From: CAVWTN01 sp963757945
GTDB taxonomy: Bacteria; Vulcanimicrobiota; Vulcanimicrobiia; Vulcanimicrobiales; Vulcanimicrobiaceae
Reading direction: 5' to 3'
Assembly (NCBI GenBank): GCA_963757945.1
Contig: CAVWTN010000002.1
Span: 1,736,001 to 1,800,000, forward strand
DNA: 64,000 nt
The position numbers and the translations under genes are program-made. The notes beneath the pieces are model-generated. The model saw only the letters and a list, made by a program, of their open reading frames with translations. It had not been told where the DNA came from and searched no databases. Positions 58,861-64,000 of the stretch are shown here, one piece after another (the first letter of the stretch is position 1; every line of letters starts with the position of its first letter).

Positions 58861-59339
58861 TGAAGGAAGAAGATCTCAAAGTGTTCGTCTCGGGAACGGC
58901 GAACTATTTCAAGCAGGTGGCGTCGGTGCCGGCGGAAGTCAGCACGCCCTTCATCCGGGAGTCGAGCGACGACGTCATTTATGACTTTTCGGCCGTCATC
59001 GGCATCACGGGCACGCAGCGTGGCTGCGTCTACTACACCGCGCCGCGAACGATGGTGCAGAAACTGGTGTCGCAGCTCGGCGAGCCCGAACTCGGCGACG
59101 ACATCTGTGCCGATTTCGTCGGCGAGATCGCGAACACGATTTCAGGAAACGCGCGCGAGCAGCTCGGTTCCGGTTTCATGATCTCAGTCCCAGTCGTCTT
59201 TCGCGAGGCGAAGGACGTCCGTTTCCCCCAAGATGCTCCCTCCTACGTGATTCCGATCGTGTGGAAGGGGCATCGCTCATCGCTCATCATCTGCCTGAAA
59301 GATGAACCGCTACGCCCTGAGCGCGTGGAAGTCGGCTGA
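58860..59339 (+). CDS. CheX-like CheY-P phosphatase
   Basis: A 159-residue protein with the CheC/CheX/FliY signature ExxN in DICADFVGEIANTISGNAREQLG (Glu89, Asn92), which removes phosphate from CheY-P. A CheX-type beta-sheet flanks it (VIGITGTQRGCVYYTAPRTMVQKLV, FMISVPVVFREA). It overlaps the CheY-like gene, so kinase, receiver and phosphatase form one short circuit. Confidence 0.9.
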   Translation: MKEEDLKVFVSGTANYFKQVASVPAEVSTPFIRESSDDVIYDFSAVIGITGTQRGCVYYTAPRTMVQKLVSQLGEPELGDDICADFVGEIANTISGNAREQLGSGFMISVPVVFREAKDVRFPQDAPSYVIPIVWKGHRSSLIICLKDEPLRPERVEVG

Positions 59340-59347
59340 GGTATACC

Positions 59348-60526
59348 GTGTCGAAGTTACAGTATGAAGTGTTTCTGCGCTCGATCGAGTTCGAGCGAGC
59401 ATCCGCCGACATGCGGATGCGTCCGGCCGATTGGCGTTTGCTGCTCGCACTCGACGGGCGCGTCATGCTCGGCGATCTCGCGCAGCGCCTGTTCCTCGAC
59501 GTCGAAGAGGCGGTCGATACGATCGCGCTCTGCGAACGTCTGGGAATCGTCGAACGCCGCCGCATATCGCTTGCCGAGTACCGGGCCGAGTTTGCGGTCC
59601 GGCTCGCAGCCGCCGTAAGGCCGGAAGCGCCGGCCGAGGCGCCCGCAGGCGGCCCGCTCGCGGAAGCAGCGGCACCGGAGGACCTGCCGGAGCCCTTTGT
59701 GGCGCTTGCCGGCGACGAGGCCGTCGAGCCTGCGGTCGCGGCGGGCGAGCCGAGCGTTCACGACTGGGTTGCACCCGAGGCGCCGGCGCCTGCCGTCGCG
59801 GAGCCCGCGAGCCCCGAGGCCGCAGCGTCCTACGAACACGCCCCGGTCTTCCACGCGGCCGCCTTCGAAGCAATGCCGTTCGAGCGCGCGCCCCAGACCG
59901 AAGCCGATCCGACTCCGGAGGAGATCCGCTCGCTCGGCGAAGCAAGCGAGGCGCGTCTCGCCTCGTTCCACGAGCGGCGCGAGGACCAGCTGCCCAGCGA
60001 CGACGCCGCGCTGTTCGCTGAACGTCTGCCGCTGCGCCCGGTCTACGCGGCTCCGCCCTGGTCCGTTTCGAGCCAGGCCGCGGCAACGCCCGAACCGGCG
60101 CCCGTAGCGCCGGAAGAAGTCGCTGCCCCCGCGCCGGAAGCCGTTGCCGCAGCGCCGGAAGCCCTTGCCGCCGTGCCGGAGGAAGTCGCCGCCGCGCCGG
60201 AAGCCTTTGCCGCCGCGCCGGAGACCTTTGCCGCCGTGCCTCAAGGCGAGGTCGCGGCCGCCCCTGAAGAGTCCACGCCCGCGCCCGTGTTCGAAGCGGC
60301 GGCAGTGACGCCGGCAGTCGAGAGCGAGGCGGCGCAGCCGGCCTTCCCGGAATACACGGAACGCCCGCATATCGCGGATCTGCCGCTCGCGGTCCTCGCA
60401 CCGCACGAGGCCGAGCCGCAGGCGGCCCAGGCGCCCGAAGCGCCGGAGGCTCCGTTCGAGCATGCGGCTGTTCCGAAGCCGATCGAGTTCAAGCTGCGGC
60501 CGTCCGTTTCGGTGGTCATCCGCTAG
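59348..60526 (+). CDS. Winged-helix protein with a long Pro/Ala/Glu-rich tail
   Basis: A 392-residue protein starting at GTG 59348, 8 bp after the CheX-like gene. Residues 1-85 form a small helical/winged-helix-like domain (FLRSIEFERASADMRMRPADWRLLLALDGRVMLGDLAQRLFLDVEEAVDTI), resembling the DUF4388/PatA-type modules fused or linked to receivers. The remaining 300 residues are low-complexity and disordered, with tandem APEAxAAxPEE-type repeats (about 255-305), and end with a short conserved-looking KPIEFKLRPSVSVVIR. It is the probable output or scaffold of the signalling operon. Confidence 0.7.
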   Translation: MSKLQYEVFLRSIEFERASADMRMRPADWRLLLALDGRVMLGDLAQRLFLDVEEAVDTIALCERLGIVERRRISLAEYRAEFAVRLAAAVRPEAPAEAPAGGPLAEAAAPEDLPEPFVALAGDEAVEPAVAAGEPSVHDWVAPEAPAPAVAEPASPEAAASYEHAPVFHAAAFEAMPFERAPQTEADPTPEEIRSLGEASEARLASFHERREDQLPSDDAALFAERLPLRPVYAAPPWSVSSQAAATPEPAPVAPEEVAAPAPEAVAAAPEALAAVPEEVAAAPEAFAAAPETFAAVPQGEVAAAPEESTPAPVFEAAAVTPAVESEAAQPAFPEYTERPHIADLPLAVLAPHEAEPQAAQAPEAPEAPFEHAAVPKPIEFKLRPSVSVVIR

Positions 60527-60552
60527 GGCTTCTCACTCGCGATGAAAGGAGA

Positions 60553-60588
60553 GGGGGCGGACACCTGCCGGTGTCCGCCCCCCCTTTT
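60553..60588. terminator. Strong terminator between convergent operons
   Basis: GGGGGCGGACACC (60553-60565), a TGCC loop and the exact complement GGTGTCCGCCCCC (60570-60582), followed by CC and TTTT. The 13-bp stem with a T-run ends the CheA-like operon; the run of A's (GAAAGGAGA) on the other side can serve the coiled-coil gene. Confidence 0.85.
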
Positions 60589-60621
60589 CGTTGAGAACGA
60601 GCGCGCGAGCCGCTATTCCGG

Positions 60622-62442
60622 CTACGCGTGAGCGTCGCCGGCGGCCTCGCCTTCGCTGACGTTCCCGAAGTCGCGGGCGATCCGCTGCGCGACGGAGAGC
60701 GCTTCGGCATCGCCCGGAGCTGGAACCGGCGCGGCCTGCGGTCGCCGCATGAAGCGCGAGAACAGATTGCTGAACGGGTTCGGGCGGTGCGCCGGCGGCG
60801 CATCCGGCGCGGGCGGGCTTTCGAGCACCGAGACCTCACCGGGAATCGGCGCTGCCGGCTCGACGTCGAACGTCCTGCGCGCAAGATGGTCGGTCGCATA
60901 GATCTGTGGCGCGGGTGGCTCGTGCGGCACGGGCGGAGCGGGCGGCTCGAGCACGGCGTCGGGCTCGCTCGCCGGCGGCGCGGGTGCGATCTCGACCGGG
61001 GCGTAGAGCGCCGATCCGTTCGCGGAGCCGTTCGTCGAACCGTTCGCCGAACCGTTCATGCCCGGGACGAAGGGCTTTACCGGCTCCGGCGACCGAGCGG
61101 GCGCCTCGCGCGCGAACGCCTGGCGTCCGAAGGATTGCCAGCCTAGGACCTTCGATTCGGGGCGCTCCTCGACGGCTGGCGCATCGGAGGCCGGAGCGGG
61201 CGCCTGGGCGCGGGATTCCTGCGGTGCCGGCAGTTCGGTATGGGCGGGCGCCGCCGCAGCCCGCGGGATCCCGTCCTGAGGGAGCGTGGCGGCCGCGTCG
61301 GCATCGGTGCGGCGCATCAGGCGAAGAACGGCCGGCCGCGTCTGGCCGGGTTGCGGCGACGCCGGCGCGGGGGTTGCCTCTTCGTGGGCCGCGGCAGTTC
61401 TCGCCTCTTCGGCCGCGCGGAACTCGGCGATCCGCCGTTCGGCATCCTGGCGTTCGCGCGCGGCGCGCTCTTGGCGCGCCGAGGCCCGTTCGCGTTCGAG
61501 ATCGGGTTGCAAGTCCGCGATTTCCGCGTTCAGCGCCTCGCCCTGGCGCACGATCTCCGCGAGCCGCGCCTGCATTGCCGCGAGCGCGGCTTCCGCCTGT
61601 GCCTTGCCGGCGCGCTGGGCTTCGAGGTGGGCGGCAACGTCCTGCGACTCGCGTTCGGTGCTGCGGACGAGTTGCGCCAGCTCGTTCAGACGGCCGTCGC
61701 TCTCCGAGTGGGTATCCGCGACGACCGGGGTCTCGCGCAGTTCGGAGGCGGCGCTGGCTTTGAAGCTCTCGGAGGCTTGCAAGGCGCGCTCGTACGCTGC
61801 TTTGCGCTCGCTTGCTTGCTTGAGCGCGCTGCGTTGCTCCGCGCGAGCCTGTTCGGTCGCCGCCCGAACGGCCGCGGCGCGCAGTTCGGCCTCGGAACGG
61901 TCGCGCAGGGCTTGTTCTTCGGCCTTGCGCGCTTCGGCGAGCCGCACTTCCAGCTCCGCGCGTTCGCGGCCGAGCGCTTCGGCGGTCTGCCGCAGTTCGT
62001 TCGCACGGGCGATGACGCTCTGATGTTCGCGCTCGGCCTGCTCGATCGCAGCGCGAAGCGTGACGCCGCGCTCTTCGGCGGCGGTCTGCTCGCGCAGCAG
62101 TTGTTCGGCCGTGGCGGCGAGTTCGCCGCTGCGGACTTGGGAGGTTGAGTGCGCGCTCTCCGCGCGCGCAGCTTCGGCGTGCTTGGCTTCGATCTCAGCC
62201 TGGATCGCGGCGCGCTCCCGCGCGAGTTGCTCGAGGCGCTGCTGGCGTTCGCGGGCGGCTTCGATCAGCAGCTGTTCGCGTGCGGCGGAATCTTCGATCG
62301 CGGCGCGCAGCGCGGCGGCCTTATCTTCGAGGCGTGACCGTTCGGCTCCCAAGCTCTCGGCTTCCGTGCGGAGGGTGGCGAAACGCTCTTCGGCGGAGGC
62401 GTGGATCGGTTCTATCACGCGATGGACTCCCGCTTGAAACAT
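60622..62442 (-). CDS. Long coiled-coil protein with low-complexity C-terminus
   Basis: A 606-residue protein starting at ATG 62442. Residues 15-345 are an almost uninterrupted heptad coiled coil (EERFATLRTEAESLGAERSRLEDKAAAL, and so on). The C-terminal half is Pro/Ala-rich and disordered, with a short NGS repeat (NGSANGSTNGSANGSALY) near residue 460 and a final basic/aromatic patch (NPFSNLFSRFMRRPQAA). No signal peptide or transmembrane segment is seen. It could scaffold polar or chemosensory complexes. It is convergent with the CheA-like operon. Confidence 0.7.
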   Translation of the reverse strand: MFQAGVHRVIEPIHASAEERFATLRTEAESLGAERSRLEDKAAALRAAIEDSAAREQLLIEAARERQQRLEQLARERAAIQAEIEAKHAEAARAESAHSTSQVRSGELAATAEQLLREQTAAEERGVTLRAAIEQAEREHQSVIARANELRQTAEALGRERAELEVRLAEARKAEEQALRDRSEAELRAAAVRAATEQARAEQRSALKQASERKAAYERALQASESFKASAASELRETPVVADTHSESDGRLNELAQLVRSTERESQDVAAHLEAQRAGKAQAEAALAAMQARLAEIVRQGEALNAEIADLQPDLERERASARQERAARERQDAERRIAEFRAAEEARTAAAHEEATPAPASPQPGQTRPAVLRLMRRTDADAAATLPQDGIPRAAAAPAHTELPAPQESRAQAPAPASDAPAVEERPESKVLGWQSFGRQAFAREAPARSPEPVKPFVPGMNGSANGSTNGSANGSALYAPVEIAPAPPASEPDAVLEPPAPPVPHEPPAPQIYATDHLARRTFDVEPAAPIPGEVSVLESPPAPDAPPAHRPNPFSNLFSRFMRRPQAAPVPAPGDAEALSVAQRIARDFGNVSEGEAAGDAHA

Positions 62443-62748
62443 GTGCCTTCGGGCCGGGCCGGCGCCGACAGCAACATCTGCGACGTGGTAACAGACTGCA
62501 TCGTTCTCCAGTTATCGGCGGGCGGGGTGAAAGGTGAAGCGCCTATGCGCATGAGCGGGAAAAGAGGCTTTTACTTCGCCGCGCGGCCCCTCGACCGCTC
62601 GTCCGCGCCGCAACTGTGTCCCCGTTCACAGCGGGCCCCAGCGCGCCCAGCGTGCCGCTGGGGGTAAGCGAGGGGGCCGCCGCCAACGTATCGCCTGACG
62701 CCCTCGTTGTCGCGCCGGGCCGGCGTGCGGTGCGGGCGGGTAGCGCGC
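62443..62748. other. Intergenic region before tRNA-Val
   Basis: About 306 bp holding the promoters of the coiled-coil gene and of tRNA-Val; no gene recognised. Open frames crossing it on either strand are chance products of GC-rich sequence and tRNA antisense reading. Confidence 0.5.
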
Positions 62749-62821
62749 GGGCGATTAGCTCAGTTGGGAGAGCGCCTCGTTTACACCGAGGATGTCGGCG
62801 GTTCGAGTCCGTCATCGCCCA
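62749..62821 (+). tRNA. tRNA-Val (anticodon UAC)
   Basis: Acceptor GGGCGAT/ATCGCCC, D-arm GCTC...GAGC, anticodon arm CCTCG-TTTACAC-CGAGG and T-arm GGCGG-TTCGAGT-CCGTC. CCA is not encoded. It stands alone, 39 bp before the cation diffusion facilitator gene. Confidence 0.95.
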
Positions 62822-62860
62822 GAGCGCGCTAACGTGGGCTCCGGACGCCGAGGGATCTTC

Positions 62861-64000
62861 ATGGACACGGCCAGCAAACAGGGCGTCGCCCTCTCTTCGA
62901 TCCTCGCGAGCGCCGGGCTTACCGCGGCGAAGCTGGTCGTCGGCCTGTCTACCGGGAGCCTGGGCGTCCTCTCCGAGGCGGCGCATTCGTTGCTCGACCT
63001 GGGGGCCGCCACGATCACGTGGATGGCGGTGCGGGTCAGCGACAAACCGGCCGATGCCGATCATCCCTGGGGACACGGAAAGTTCGAAGCCGTCTCGGCG
63101 CTGGTCGAAACCGCCCTCCTGTTCGTCACCGCCTCCTGGATCGCGAAGGAGTCGATCGCACGGCTGATCCTGGGCGGCGCGCACGTCGAGGTGACCTGGT
63201 ACGCGATCGCGGTCGTCGTCGGGGCGATGGCGGTCGATTTCGGCCGGTCCCGGGCGCTCATGAAGGTCGCCAAGGCCACGCGCAGCCAGGCGCTCGAAGC
63301 GGACGCGCTGCATTTTTCGTCGGACATTCTCTCCTCCGGGGCGGTCTTGGTGGGGCTCGGCGGCGTTACGCTCGGTTTCCCCAAGGCCGACTCGATCGCG
63401 GCGCTGGTCGTCTCGCTCGTGGTCGCGAAAGCCGGCTGGGACCTCGGCAAACGAACGGTCGACGTTCTCGTCGACGCGGCGCCGGTTGGCCTCTCCGACA
63501 GCATCGCCGAGGTGCTCGCGGCGACCCCCGGCGTCGCGCGCGCCGAGCGGATCCGCGCCCGGCTCTCGGGCAGCACGGTCGTTGCCGAGGCGCTGGTCTG
63601 TGTCGTCCCCGGAACGCCGCTCGAACGTGCCGCCGCGATTTGCGCCCAGGCCGAGAGCGCCGTCGTCCGGCGTCATCCCGAAGTCGCGATCACGGTCCGC
63701 GCGGAACCGCTGCCGCTCGATCAGGCCTCGGTCGCCGAGACCGTGCGGCTTGCCGCGGCGCGGATCGGGCTCGACGTGCACGACATCGCCGTCCATACCG
63801 CGCGTAAGCGCGACGCGGACGGCGCCGCGGGCCTGGTGCACGTCGTCTTCGACGTCGAGATCGAGGCGACCACGGTCCTGCGCGAAGCGCACGCGCGCGC
63901 CGACGAGCTGGAACGGGCGGTCGCCGCCATGCTCGGCGAGGGCGTCGTCGTCCGCTCGCACCTCGATACCAAGCGCGCGGGCCCCGTCGAGGCCATGCCG
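62861..64000 (+). CDS. Cation diffusion facilitator transporter, 3' partial
   Basis: From ATG 62861 the frame is open to the window end (380 codons). CDF hallmarks: STGSLGVLSEAAHSLLDLGAATITWMAVRVSDKPAD, HPWGHGKFEAVSALVETALLFVTASWIA (helices 3-4) and SQALEADALHFSSDILSSGAVLVGLGG, with the His/Asp transport-site residues in helices 2 and 5 (AAHSLLD, DALHFSSD). A cytoplasmic ferredoxin-like domain begins after TVDVLVDAAPVGLSDSIAEVLAATPGV and may be duplicated (a second GLDVHDIAVHTARK segment near residue 306). It exports Zn, Fe or a similar divalent metal. The C-terminus lies outside the window. Confidence 0.9.
   Translation, partial: MDTASKQGVALSSILASAGLTAAKLVVGLSTGSLGVLSEAAHSLLDLGAATITWMAVRVSDKPADADHPWGHGKFEAVSALVETALLFVTASWIAKESIARLILGGAHVEVTWYAIAVVVGAMAVDFGRSRALMKVAKATRSQALEADALHFSSDILSSGAVLVGLGGVTLGFPKADSIAALVVSLVVAKAGWDLGKRTVDVLVDAAPVGLSDSIAEVLAATPGVARAERIRARLSGSTVVAEALVCVVPGTPLERAAAICAQAESAVVRRHPEVAITVRAEPLPLDQASVAETVRLAAARIGLDVHDIAVHTARKRDADGAAGLVHVVFDVEIEATTVLREAHARADELERAVAAMLGEGVVVRSHLDTKRAGPVEAMP

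Noticed and set aside
62543..63961. A 472-codon minus-strand open frame across tRNA-Val and the CDF gene
   Set aside because: It reads tRNA antisense as the familiar spurious SNRRHPRCKRG peptide and mirrors the CDF coding strand.

Overview
This 64 kb window is GC-rich chromosomal DNA from a diderm bacterium: it has a TonB-dependent receptor, a lipobox lipoprotein and periplasm-directed enzymes. Gene content and style (rplY-pth, a TonB receptor with a carboxypeptidase-regulatory N-terminus, a bacterial archaemetzincin, many GTG/TTG starts) would fit the Eremiobacterota/Vulcanimicrobiota lineage. That placement is an inference from protein flavour, not from a marker phylogeny. Many real genes begin well inside longer open frames, and large antisense open frames are common because of the GC bias.

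Layout. 1-5.7 kb: a partial M48-like membrane protein, a CAP-domain protein, pth, rplY and prs on the minus strand, then uvrB on the plus strand. 5.7-7.3 kb: an IS110-family (IS1111-type) element inserted in a REP-like palindrome; its noncoding end is a candidate bridge-RNA locus. 7.3-32.3 kb: housekeeping and metabolic genes. These are an MBL-cupin fusion, a GH38 mannosidase with a HAD phosphatase, uvrA, an NDH-2-like oxidoreductase, a large AAA/LuxR regulator with a truncated paralogue upstream, ligA, a TonB receptor, acpS-nnrDE, a variant archaemetzincin, birA, ndk, a DUF937 protein and eno. uvrB and uvrA supply two parts of nucleotide excision repair; uvrC is not here.

32.4-51.1 kb is the accessory region. 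A CAU-anticodon tRNA is followed by tRNA-Glu(UUC), whose 3' end is repeated three more times downstream (33.25, 48.48 and 49.50 kb; the two distal copies are identical over 23 nt, the nearest is degenerate). A tyrosine integrase with an excisionase-like gene lies just inside the second copy. This looks like an accreted, tRNA-Glu-targeted genomic island. The att-bounded segments carry a ParDE-type toxin-antitoxin pair; the integrase module, a purine-rich 60-bp tandem array, an AbiEi/AbiEii system, a SNF2 helicase operon that seems to have suffered an internal deletion, and an unusual operon of two ComEC-like metallo-beta-lactamase-fold proteins, a four-helix membrane protein and a possible HEPN-like protein; a remnant of a second abiEii with a Phd/PIN pair; and mobile mystery proteins A/B (HTH plus Fic) with a decayed Fic-type gene. 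The two-MBL operon and the helicase locus are the best candidates for undescribed defence or conflict systems.

51.2-64 kb returns to core-like genes: a VOC protein, a lipoprotein with a hydrophobic partner, a VIT1/CCC1 transporter, periplasmic MsrA, an OFA-type MFS transporter, an overlapping CheA-like/CheY/CheX signalling operon ending in a winged-helix protein with a long Pro/Ala-rich tail, a coiled-coil protein, tRNA-Val(UAC) and a cation diffusion facilitator cut by the window end.
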